A program made the position numbers and the translations under genes. A stretch of 64,000 nt of DNA from Gammaproteobacteria bacterium (GTDB lineage: Bacteria > Pseudomonadota > Gammaproteobacteria > HK1). The stretch spans positions 16,664 to 80,663 of the forward strand of contig JAJEAD010000098.1 of assembly GCA_022824305.1 (NCBI GenBank), read 5' to 3'. Of the stretch, positions 17,105-24,740 are shown in pieces. Every line of letters starts with the position of its first letter. Position 1 is the first letter of the stretch. A model generated the notes under the pieces. The model was not told where the DNA came from. It did no database searches and saw only the letters and a list, made by a program, of their open reading frames with translations.

Positions 17105-17431
17105 TCAGTTGAGACGACGTTCCGGGACTGCGTAGTAGCCTTCCCGGAAGTCGCCGAAGAGCTCCGGTACCTGGGGATGATTGACCGGCCCGCTCGCGTC
17201 GCTGAGCAGGTTCTGCTCCGAGACGTAGGCGACGTAGGTGGTCGCCTCGTTCTCGGCGAGCAAGTGATAGAAGGGCTGGTCCTTTCGCGGGCGCACGTCC
17301 TCCGGAATGGAGAGCCACCACTCCTGTGAGCTCGAGAACTCGGGGTCCACGTCGAATATGACTCCGCGGAAGGGGTAGAGGCGGTGGCGTACCACTTCGC
17401 CGATCCGGAACTTTGCTTCTTGGCGGCTCAT
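17105..17431 (-). CDS. hspQ: Heat shock protein HspQ
   Basis: HspQ (YccV) is a small protein known in Escherichia coli as a Lon-associated specificity factor that binds hemimethylated DNA in vitro. This 108-aa protein has the family core FRIGEVVRHRLYPFRGVIFDVDP, QPFYHLLAENE and TTYVAYVSEQNLL, near full length. The ATG at 17429-17431 is chosen over one three codons upstream because it gives the family-like start MSRQEAKF. It is convergent with the luciferase-like gene. No heat-shock promoter could be identified with confidence. Confidence 0.92.
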   Translation of the reverse strand: MSRQEAKFRIGEVVRHRLYPFRGVIFDVDPEFSSSQEWWLSIPEDVRPRKDQPFYHLLAENEATTYVAYVSEQNLLSDASGPVNHPQVPELFGDFREGYYAVPERRLN

Positions 17432-17655
17432 GGCGGTCATGATGGCGGTGGCGGGGGGGATTTCAAGGTCCCGGGAGAAGGGCCCCGGAATCCGCGCACG
17501 GCATCGCTTCCTCTCCCGCGGTCGCGGTGCCTGAAGCGCGCCGGCGGGACGACGGGCGGCAGCTCAGGCTTCCCGCGGAACATAGCAGAATCGGCGATTC
17601 CGCGTTTCCCTTCGCCCCGGGAAGGTTCGGCGACTCTCCCCCGGCGGCCGGCGCC

Positions 17656-18411
17656 TCAGCCCCTCGCTGCCGCTATCGCCTCGTCGAGGGCCGCGACGTA
17701 GATCCGGAGATCGCTTCCCACCGTCACGAGGTCGAACCCGGCGTCGATCATGGACTTCGCGTAGGACGGAGAGAGGCAGTGGATGCCGGCCCTGATGCCG
17801 GCGCGGTGGGCGGAGTCGCGGATGCGCTCGATGGCGGCGAGCACCGTCGGATCGTCGTGATCGAGCTTCGGGGTCCGGCCCATCGAGAGGGAGAGATCGC
17901 TCGGCCCGATGTAGACCCCGCTCAAATCGGGGGTCGACACGATGGCGTCGAGATTCTCGAGCGCCTCCGCGGTCTCGATCATCGCGAGCGTGACCACGCT
18001 CTCGTTCGCCCTGGTCCAGTACTGCGCGCCGTAGGCGAAGGCGGCGCGGGTCGGGCCGAAGCTGCGCACCCCGCGCGGCGCATAGCGGGTGTAGCGCACC
18101 AGGTTCTCGGCATCCTCGGGAGTGTTGATCATCGGGCAGACGATGCCGAGCGCGCCCGCGTCGAGCAGCTTCATGATGAGCCCGGGGTCCAGCCACGGCG
18201 CCCGCGCGAGCGGCGTCACGCCTGAGGCCGACATCGCCTGCAGCATCGTGAGGGCGCACTGGTAGTCGATGAGTCCGTGCTGGAGATCGACGGTCACGGA
18301 ATCGAGGTCGGCCCGGGCGGTGAGCTCCGCGGTGACCGGGCTCGGCACCGCCAGCCATCCGTTGACGGCGGCCCTGCCGGCCGCCCAGGTGTCGAGGAGC
18401 CGCGTTTTCAC
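17656..18411 (-). CDS. HpcH/HpaI-family class II aldolase
   Basis: This 251-aa TIM-barrel protein belongs to the metal-dependent pyruvate aldolases, which cleave 4-hydroxy-2-oxo acids to pyruvate plus an aldehyde. Motifs are DSVTVDLQHGLIDYQ (metal/His region), GVTPLARAPW (catalytic Arg), LDAGALGIVCPMINTPEDAENLVRYTRYAP, TLAMIETAEALENLD and GVYIGPSDLSLSMG. It is downstream of the ketol-acid reductoisomerase-like gene on the same strand with 67 bp between. Together with the racemase-fold and ThDP genes it suggests 2-oxo acid catabolism. The exact substrate is not predictable. Confidence 0.88.
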   Translation of the reverse strand: MKTRLLDTWAAGRAAVNGWLAVPSPVTAELTARADLDSVTVDLQHGLIDYQCALTMLQAMSASGVTPLARAPWLDPGLIMKLLDAGALGIVCPMINTPEDAENLVRYTRYAPRGVRSFGPTRAAFAYGAQYWTRANESVVTLAMIETAEALENLDAIVSTPDLSGVYIGPSDLSLSMGRTPKLDHDDPTVLAAIERIRDSAHRAGIRAGIHCLSPSYAKSMIDAGFDLVTVGSDLRIYVAALDEAIAAARG

Positions 18412-18478
18412 TGTGCCTCTCCCACCCGGCGAGGCGCAGCGGCGCCCCGTCGTCGGTCGCCGTACGGGCGCCGCCCCT

Positions 18479-19954
18479 TCATCCGAACACGGAGATGTCG
18501 ACCGCGGGCCTGAGCTCCGCGCAGACCGACAGCACTTCGTGGATGGGGCTCCGCTCGAATTCGTCGAAGAGCGACTCGTCCTGCACTTCGCCGCCGTCGG
18601 CCGCGGTGAATGCCTGCTGCTGGATGATGTAGTCGAAGCGGGGCGCCCACTTGCGCGCGCCGAGCCGCGCGGTGGTCGAGCAGTTGTCCACCATGAAGGA
18701 CACGCCCTTGTAGTCCATGTAGGGGTTCAGGGAGTCGACCGCTTCGATGATCGACTCGTTCGCGATCTCCGAGTAGGGGTGCCCCCGCTCCCGGAGGAGA
18801 TCGGCCTGCGCCATCATGGTCGCCATGTACACCGCCGCGGTCTCCGCGTGGATGGGCGCGTAGTTGCGCGAGGTGTCGGCGCGCACCCGGACGCCGGTCT
18901 GCCACATCTCGGTGCCGTCGATCTTGCCCATCGGGTACTCGCCGTGGCGCCGGGTGGCGTTGATCACGCTGCGCACCTCGTTGCCGCAGGCCACGTCGTC
19001 GTAGATCTCGGAGAGGATGTCCTTGGCGGGGTGGTAGGCCGCGCAGTAGGTCTTGCGGAAGGTGGCCTGCTCGGCCTCGCTCAGCTCTTCGTACACGGCC
19101 TTCAGGCCGCTGCGCGAGATCGTCTTGCTGATCGGCCCGGTGATGGACTGGGCGGAGTTGAGGAAGGCCTCGTCGTGCGACATGCCGTTGTCGACGAGAC
19201 GCCGGTAGAGGCTCTCGGCGATGCCGTGCACCGCGCCGAGCAGGATCCCGCGCTCCCCGAAGATGTCGGACTTGTACTCCGACTCGAGCGTGGTCATGAA
19301 GGTGCAGGGGGAGCCGAGCGCCACCGCCCAGCCGAGCGCGTAGTCGGTGGCGCGACCGTCGATGTCCTGCTCGACCGCGAAGCTGCAGTTGATGCCGGCG
19401 CCGTTGACCTCCTTGCCCTGCTCGTAGAGGCGGCGCACCGAGGGGCCCATGCCCTTGGGGCACACTCCGATCACGTTGACGTCGGCGGGGAAGTACTCGC
19501 CGATGCTCTGCAGGTGCGCGAGGAGGAACCCGTGCGAGAGGCCGAGCGTCTTGCCGGATCGCAGCGCGTCGAAGACCCGCCGGTAGTTCTCCGCCATCGC
19601 GGCGTCGGAGATGAGGAGCAGGGAGAGGTCGCTCTCGCGGATCACGTCGTACATCTCGCCGAGGGTGCCGTTCTCGCGGGTGAAGCCCGCGTCGGCCGCC
19701 TTCGCCATCGACGACGAGCCCTCGCGCAGCCCCACCTTTACCCGGATCGCGCTGCCCTCGAGGGAATCGCGCAGGTTCTGCGCCTGCGCCGGGCCCTGCG
19801 AGGACCAGCCGATCACGCCGATCTGCTCGATGCCCGCGAACGCATCGGGCAGGCGGCCGAAGAGATGGCGGCCGCCGTGAAGGATGGTCTCCTCGGTGTC
19901 TCCGAGGCGGATGGTCCTGGTCTCGAAGACCCTGGAAGTGAAGCTCGCACTCAT
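18479..19954 (-). CDS. ilvC: Plant-type (class II) ketol-acid reductoisomerase
   Basis: This 491-aa enzyme is of the long KARI class, which isomerises and reduces acetolactate-type compounds with NADPH. The nucleotide site is IGVIGWSSQGPAQAQNLRDSL. The C-terminal half holds GAVHGIAESLYRRL, the metal-ligand helices and the segment SLNPYMDYKGVSFMVDNCSTTARLGARKWAPRFDY. The end CAELRPAVDISVFG resembles chloroplast KARIs. It sits between two racemase-fold genes upstream and an aldolase downstream, not with ilvI/ilvH. It may supply branched-chain amino acids or act on a different 2-hydroxy-2-acyl acid; a split ThDP enzyme, the usual source of such substrates, is 2 kb away. Confidence 0.88.
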   Translation of the reverse strand: MSASFTSRVFETRTIRLGDTEETILHGGRHLFGRLPDAFAGIEQIGVIGWSSQGPAQAQNLRDSLEGSAIRVKVGLREGSSSMAKAADAGFTRENGTLGEMYDVIRESDLSLLLISDAAMAENYRRVFDALRSGKTLGLSHGFLLAHLQSIGEYFPADVNVIGVCPKGMGPSVRRLYEQGKEVNGAGINCSFAVEQDIDGRATDYALGWAVALGSPCTFMTTLESEYKSDIFGERGILLGAVHGIAESLYRRLVDNGMSHDEAFLNSAQSITGPISKTISRSGLKAVYEELSEAEQATFRKTYCAAYHPAKDILSEIYDDVACGNEVRSVINATRRHGEYPMGKIDGTEMWQTGVRVRADTSRNYAPIHAETAAVYMATMMAQADLLRERGHPYSEIANESIIEAVDSLNPYMDYKGVSFMVDNCSTTARLGARKWAPRFDYIIQQQAFTAADGGEVQDESLFDEFERSPIHEVLSVCAELRPAVDISVFG

Positions 19955-19966
19955 GCTTGGTCAGGC

Positions 19967-20701
19967 TCAGTAGTACCCCTGGTAGGGGCGTTGGTGGGTG
20001 GCGCGCTGGAAGAGGTTGATGAGGGTCATGAAGTCGTAGACCGGCAGCCCCGTCGCCTCGTGCACCGCTCTTGCGTAGGGCGGCATGAGGGAGCACTCCA
20101 GCACGATGGCGCCGAGCCGCGGCGAGGAACCCCTAAGCGCCTTCGCCTCGGCGACCACCTCGTGCTCGATCACGTCGGTGTCCACCTCCTCGGCCGGGTC
20201 CTTGAATGCGGCGTTCCAGCGCGGATTGTCCTGCATGCCCCGGATCACCAGCTCCCGCTCGGGAGCGATGCCGGAGAGCTCGAGCACCTGGTTGCCGAGC
20301 GCGGCGGTGTTGGCGGTGAGCACGCCCAGGCTCTGGTCGCGCCCGAGGAAGGAGGAGACGAGGGGGAGCTGCAGGAGGCTCGACAGGAACACCGGCACGT
20401 CCACCGCCTCCGCCAGCAGATCCTGGAAATTGATGAAGAAGCCGCAGTCGCTGCTGATGCCCTTCACGCCCTGCGCTTCGAGCTCCCGCGCTGTCTCGAT
20501 CACGGCGTCGTTGAGCTCCGGGTCGCCCACGAACACCCTGTCGGGCGTGGCTCCCGGCACGGTGCGGTAGAGCACCGGGTAGTCGTAGCTGGTGGCGTTG
20601 CCGACGTCGCCGGGCACGAAGGGCTGGCGCACGTCGAGGAGCAGGATGCCGACGCAGTAGCCGTAGGCGTCGGCGCGTGGTCTGGTCTGGTAGACGGGCA
20701 T
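19967..20701 (-). CDS. Asp/Glu racemase-fold protein, copy 1
   Basis: This 244-aa protein belongs to the Asp/Glu/hydantoin racemase and maleate isomerase superfamily, which works with two opposed cysteines. They are visible as C86 in GISSDCGFF and C203 in IVLECSLMPPYA. The sequence is collinear with the next gene, sharing the MPVY start, GILLLD, SSLLQLPL and YQG end. It is 12 bp upstream of the KARI-like gene on the same strand. Such proteins isomerise amino acids, hydantoins or maleate; the hydantoinase-type genes nearby make a ring or amino-acid substrate plausible, but this is inference. Confidence 0.85.
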   Translation of the reverse strand: MPVYQTRPRADAYGYCVGILLLDVRQPFVPGDVGNATSYDYPVLYRTVPGATPDRVFVGDPELNDAVIETARELEAQGVKGISSDCGFFINFQDLLAEAVDVPVFLSSLLQLPLVSSFLGRDQSLGVLTANTAALGNQVLELSGIAPERELVIRGMQDNPRWNAAFKDPAEEVDTDVIEHEVVAEAKALRGSSPRLGAIVLECSLMPPYARAVHEATGLPVYDFMTLINLFQRATHQRPYQGYY

Positions 20702-20712
20702 CCCGGAACCTC

Positions 20713-21447
20713 CTACATGAAGCCCTGGTAGCGTCGCGGGCGGGTGCCCGCCTGCAGGTAGTCGATGAGGGAGACGAAGTCGAAGACCGGCACTCCCACC
20801 GCCTGCTGCACCGCGGCGGCGTAGGGAGGCAGGAGGGAGCACTCGAGCAGAATCGCGCCGAGGTCGGGGTGCTCCTCCTTCATCGAGAGCGCCTTGGCCA
20901 CCGTCTCCTGGTTGATGAGGTCGGTATCCATCGTGCCCTTGGGGTCGAGGATGGAAGAGTAGAACTCCGGCTCGTCCTGCATGCCGCGGATGACGATGGG
21001 ATTCCGGGGCCGGATGCCCGCCCGCTCGAGGAAGTCCTCGGACAGGTTGGCGGAATCCGCGGTGAGGATGCCGATCGGGCGTCCGGGGCCGACGCTCCTC
21101 TCGATGAGGGGGAGCTGGAGCAGGCTCGACATCGCCACCGGCACGTCGACCGCGTCCGCCGCCGCCTGCTGGTACTGGAGCATGAAGCCGCAATCGCTGC
21201 TGATGCCGCGCACGCCCTGGCGGGCCAGCTCCTGCGCGGCGTCCGCGATTGCGCTGGCGAACTCCGGCGCGCCGTTGAGGCACACGTCGGTCTCGAGTCC
21301 GGAGACGATCCGGTACACCACCGGGTAGCGGTAGGTGCTGGCGTTGGCGACGTCTCCCGGAGGGAAGGGCATGCGCGCATCGAGGAGCAGGATGCCGATG
21401 CTCTGGCCGTAGCTCTCGGCGTTGCGGTTGGTTCGGTAGACGGGCAT
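20713..21447 (-). CDS. Asp/Glu racemase-fold protein, copy 2
   Basis: This second 244-aa member has the same length and cysteine positions (C86 in GISSDCGFM, C203 in ILLECSLLPPYA) as the neighbour 11 bp downstream. Motifs shared with copy 1 are FPPGDVANASTYRYPVVYRIV, IVIRGMQDEP and SLIDYLQ near the end. AGGAGG stands 8 bases before the ATG at 21445-21447, the best ribosome site in this operon, so this is likely its first gene. The pair arose by tandem duplication and has diverged considerably. The operon order is racemase-racemase-KARI-aldolase. Confidence 0.85.
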   Translation of the reverse strand: MPVYRTNRNAESYGQSIGILLLDARMPFPPGDVANASTYRYPVVYRIVSGLETDVCLNGAPEFASAIADAAQELARQGVRGISSDCGFMLQYQQAAADAVDVPVAMSSLLQLPLIERSVGPGRPIGILTADSANLSEDFLERAGIRPRNPIVIRGMQDEPEFYSSILDPKGTMDTDLINQETVAKALSMKEEHPDLGAILLECSLLPPYAAAVQQAVGVPVFDFVSLIDYLQAGTRPRRYQGFM

Positions 21448-21689
21448 GTGGATCCTCCTCCCGGGCCGGGCCGGTGGCGGTGGCCGGCACGGGCTCGGCG
21501 TTGCGCCGGCCGGGTGCGGTGCGAAGCGGCAGGAATCTTGAGCGAAAGCGCGAAGCGGCGTCAAACCCGGGGCCGGCGCCGGCGGCCCCGGCCGGGCGCT
21601 CGGCGATGCGGGCGGCGTGCTCGCGCGCTCCGATGCGGGGCGGCCCCTGCGCTATGATCGCGGGCCGTAGGGCGCGGCGGCGGGCAGGC

Positions 21690-22220
21690 ATGGAAGCGGC
21701 AGACGAGATCGACTGGCACCGCGGGATCTTCGAGGTCCTTCGGGCCCAGGGCTTCTCTCTCGCCGCGCACGTGCCGGACGCGGGACACGCGCCCCTCATC
21801 CGGATGTGCGAGGCCAGCGCGGAGGTGGACTGCGTCACCCTGACCACCGAAGAGGAAGGGGTGGGCATCGTGTGTGGAGCCTGGGCGGGAGGGCGCAAGG
21901 GGGTCCTGCTCATGCAGTCGAGCGGGGTGGGCAACTGCATCAATGCCCTGGCGCTTCCCGCCATCTGCCGCATCCCCTTCCTGACTCTCGTCACCATGCG
22001 CGGGGAGTGGGGGGAGTTCATCCCGTGGCAGCTCCCGATGGGCCAGGCGACCCCCGGCGTGCTCCGCGCGATGGGCATGCTGGTGCTGCGCGCGGAGCGA
22101 CGCGAGGAAGCGGCGGCCACCGTCGACGCGGCGGCCGCGCTCGCCCACAACGGCCGCCAGTCCGTCGCGGTGCTGCTCTCGCAGAAGATGATCGGCGCCA
22201 AGGTCTTCGAGGCGGGATAG
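21690..22220 (+). CDS. ThDP-dependent decarboxylase, alpha subunit (sulfopyruvate/phosphonopyruvate decarboxylase-like)
   Basis: This 176-aa protein corresponds to the PYR half of a thiamine-diphosphate enzyme. The catalytic Glu environment is visible in TLTTEEEGVGIVCGAWAGGRKGVLLMQSSGVGNCINAL. The gene is divided into separate PYR and PP subunits, as in archaeal sulfopyruvate decarboxylase ComDE. The ATG at 21690 opens the homologous region, and the beta subunit gene begins 5 bp after its stop. It is divergent from the racemase operon with about 240 bp between. It would decarboxylate a 2-oxo acid; the actual substrate is unknown. Confidence 0.85.
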   Translation: MEAADEIDWHRGIFEVLRAQGFSLAAHVPDAGHAPLIRMCEASAEVDCVTLTTEEEGVGIVCGAWAGGRKGVLLMQSSGVGNCINALALPAICRIPFLTLVTMRGEWGEFIPWQLPMGQATPGVLRAMGMLVLRAERREEAAATVDAAAALAHNGRQSVAVLLSQKMIGAKVFEAG

Positions 22221-22225
22221 GTATC

Positions 22226-22804
22226 GTGCTGCGCCGCCGCCCGAGCATCGCCGCCCTGCTCGAAGATCGGCCCCCGGAGCTGCTCGCGGTCTCGGGTCTC
22301 GGTTCCTGCACCTGGGACCTGTGCGCCGCCGGCGACGACGCCCGCAACTTCTGCTTCGTCGGCGCGATGGGGCAGGCGGCGCCCTTCGCCCTCGGCCTCG
22401 CCATGGCGCAGCCGGAGCGACGGGTGGTGCTCTTCACCGGAGACGGTGAGCTGCTGATGTCGCTCGGGGTGCTCGCGACCATCGCGACCCGGGCGCCCCG
22501 CAACCTCGCCCTCGTGGTCCTCGACAACGAGTCCTACGTGGAGACCGGCGGCCAGCCCACCGCCACCGCCGGGCCCACGGACCTCGCCGCCATCGCGCGG
22601 GGAGCCGGCATCCCCGACGTGCGCAGCGTCACCGCATCGTCGGCGCTGCCGGAGCTTCGGGCGGCGCTGCGCGCGGCGGAGGGCCCCCTGTTCGCGGTGC
22701 TCAAGGTGGCGGTCGAGGAGCTGCCGCTCACGCTGCCGCATTCGCTGGACGGCGTGACCGCGATCAACCGCTTTCGTGATGCCGTGCTCTCCCCGGCCGG
22801 CTGA
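22226..22804 (+). CDS. ThDP-dependent decarboxylase, beta subunit (PP domain)
   Basis: This 192-aa protein starts at a GTG 5 bp after the alpha-subunit stop. It holds the ThDP/Mg-binding motif: GDGELLMSL followed by about 25 residues and then LDNESY. FVGAMGQAAPFALGLAMA is the usual entry segment. With the alpha subunit it forms a complete PYR+PP enzyme. It is followed 110 bp later by hyuB on the same strand. The frame continues upstream inside the alpha gene, but that part is not homologous, so the GTG start is preferred. Confidence 0.86.
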   Translation: MLRRRPSIAALLEDRPPELLAVSGLGSCTWDLCAAGDDARNFCFVGAMGQAAPFALGLAMAQPERRVVLFTGDGELLMSLGVLATIATRAPRNLALVVLDNESYVETGGQPTATAGPTDLAAIARGAGIPDVRSVTASSALPELRAALRAAEGPLFAVLKVAVEELPLTLPHSLDGVTAINRFRDAVLSPAG

Positions 22805-22914
22805 AGCGGCGGGACGCCCCGCGCCTGCCTCCCCGCCCGCCCCGGCGCCCGCGTTCCCCGCCGCCCGGCAATCCATGTAGTCTTGGCGCGGCTCCGATGC
22901 CGCCGGGAGGGCAC

Positions 22915-24576
22915 ATGTCCGAAGTCGACCCGATCACGGTCTCCGTTATCCAGCACCGGCTGAGCGGCATCGTCGAGGAGATGGGAGAGGCGATGCTGCG
23001 CACGTCCTTCTCGCAGATCCTCAACTCGAGCCGCGACTTCTCGACCGCGATCTGCGGCGCCACGGGACGCCTCGTGGCGCAGGCCGAGCACATCCCCGTG
23101 CACGTCGGCGCCCTGCCCTCGGCCACCGAGGCGGTGTGCGAGGCCTTCGGGGACGACGTGCACCCCGGAGACGTCTTTCTCCTCAATGACCCCTACCACG
23201 GCGGCAGCCACCTGCCGGACCTCACCGCCTTCGCCCCGGTGTTCCTGGACGGCCGGCTCGTGTTCTGGACGGTGAACCGCGCCCACCACTCCGACATCGG
23301 CGGCGCGACCCACGGGGCGTACAACGCCGCCGCCACCGAGATCTGGCAGGAAGGCCTGCGGGTGCCGCCGGTGCGTTTTCACGCGCGCGGCGAGCGGCGC
23401 GATGACCTGCTGCGCCTGCTCGAGGTGAACGTGCGCCATCCGCGCGACTTCAAGGGTGATCTCGCCGCCCAGATCGGCTCCGTGCACCTGGGCGAGCGGC
23501 GCCTGCACGAGCTGGCCCGGGAGTTCGAGGCGCCGGTGCTCGAGGCCGCGGTGGACCGGATTCTCGACGCCACCGAGCGCCAGGTGCGGGCGATCATCGC
23601 CCGGTGGGAGGACGGCACCTACCACGGCGAGGCGACGCTGGACGACGACGGGCGCGGCAACGACGACATCGTGGTACGCGCTACCGTGACCGTCCGCGGC
23701 AGCGATCTGGAGGTCGATCTGCGGGATTCCGACTCCGAGGTCGCTAGCTTCCTCAACTCCGCCTACGCCAACACGCGCTCCGCGGTGGCGATGGCGCTCT
23801 CCTTTCTCGTGGACCCCGAGATCGCCAAGAACGACGGCGCGATGCGCCCGGTGAGGATCCTGTTGCGCCCCGGCACGATCGTCTCTCCCAACCCCGGCGC
23901 CCCGGTGACGATGTCCACCTCCCACTGCGCGCAGGAGATCATCGAGGCGATGGTGACCGCGCTCTCCGCCGCCTGTCCGCAGCGCACCATGGCGGGGTGG
24001 GGCCGGCGCCTGCGCATCGCGATAAAGGGCCGGGATCCGCGCAACGGGCGAGCCTTCATCTGGCACATGTTCCACGCCCGTCCCGGCGCGGGCGCCTCCT
24101 CCGGCGGAGACGGCTGGCACAACTGCGGCGAGTGGCACTCCGCGGGCGGCCTCAAGTTCGGCTCGGTGGAGGTGGCCGAGGTGCGCTTCCCCCTCTTCTT
24201 CGCCCGTCACGAGTTCCGGCCCAACTCCGGAGGCGACGGCCGCTACGCGGGAGGGGCGGGGGTCGACCTCGAGTTCAAGCTCGAGACTGAAGAGCCCGCG
24301 GTGGCCAATACCGCGGGGGACGGCATTCGCCACGGCGCCTGCGGCATGCTGGGCGGGGAGAGCGGCTCGCCCCACCACTACCTGCTGCGTGAGCCCGGAG
24401 CGCGGGCCCAGGTCCTCGGCACCAAGCAGGAAGGAGTGCCGGTCGCCCCCGGCTCGACCTTCGAGGTGCACTCCGGCGGCGGCGGCGGCTGGGGAGACCC
24501 GGCGCTGCGCTCTCTCGACGCCCGCCGCCGCGACCGCCGCGACGGCATCGCGACACGGAGGACCGGTAGGGGTTGA
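22915..24576 (+). CDS. hyuB: Hydantoinase/oxoprolinase subunit B (HyuB)
   Basis: HyuB pairs with HyuA in ATP-dependent opening of N-methylhydantoin, 5-oxoproline or related cyclic amides. This 553-aa protein has ITVSVIQHRLSGIVEEMGEAMLRTSFSQ, LNDPYHGGSHLPDLT and the HHSDIGG motif near residue 125, then the C-terminal GGGGGWGDP loop. Length is typical. GGGAGG precedes the ATG at 22915. The partner hyuA lies 8.2 kb away at 32729-34807 on the same strand, separated by a segment of different composition. The last 20 residues, rich in Arg, are unlike the family. Confidence 0.93.
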   Translation: MSEVDPITVSVIQHRLSGIVEEMGEAMLRTSFSQILNSSRDFSTAICGATGRLVAQAEHIPVHVGALPSATEAVCEAFGDDVHPGDVFLLNDPYHGGSHLPDLTAFAPVFLDGRLVFWTVNRAHHSDIGGATHGAYNAAATEIWQEGLRVPPVRFHARGERRDDLLRLLEVNVRHPRDFKGDLAAQIGSVHLGERRLHELAREFEAPVLEAAVDRILDATERQVRAIIARWEDGTYHGEATLDDDGRGNDDIVVRATVTVRGSDLEVDLRDSDSEVASFLNSAYANTRSAVAMALSFLVDPEIAKNDGAMRPVRILLRPGTIVSPNPGAPVTMSTSHCAQEIIEAMVTALSAACPQRTMAGWGRRLRIAIKGRDPRNGRAFIWHMFHARPGAGASSGGDGWHNCGEWHSAGGLKFGSVEVAEVRFPLFFARHEFRPNSGGDGRYAGGAGVDLEFKLETEEPAVANTAGDGIRHGACGMLGGESGSPHHYLLREPGARAQVLGTKQEGVPVAPGSTFEVHSGGGGGWGDPALRSLDARRRDRRDGIATRRTGRG

Positions 24577-24740
24577 GGCTCCGTAGGCCGCATGGCGACA
24601 AGATCGCAAGTGTTCTCGCGGACCTGAAGTCAGGGTCACCCGAGACCGCAGTGCAGATCTGCTACACCGGCTCGCCCGGAACGGCGTCCCGGCTTTCGAA
24701 CCCGAGGCTGCGGTGCCGAGGGGCGCTGCGGGGAACGTCG

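Noticed and set aside
18269..20731. 820-codon plus-strand frame opposite the aldolase, KARI and racemase genes
   Set aside because: Shadow of three recognised minus-strand genes.
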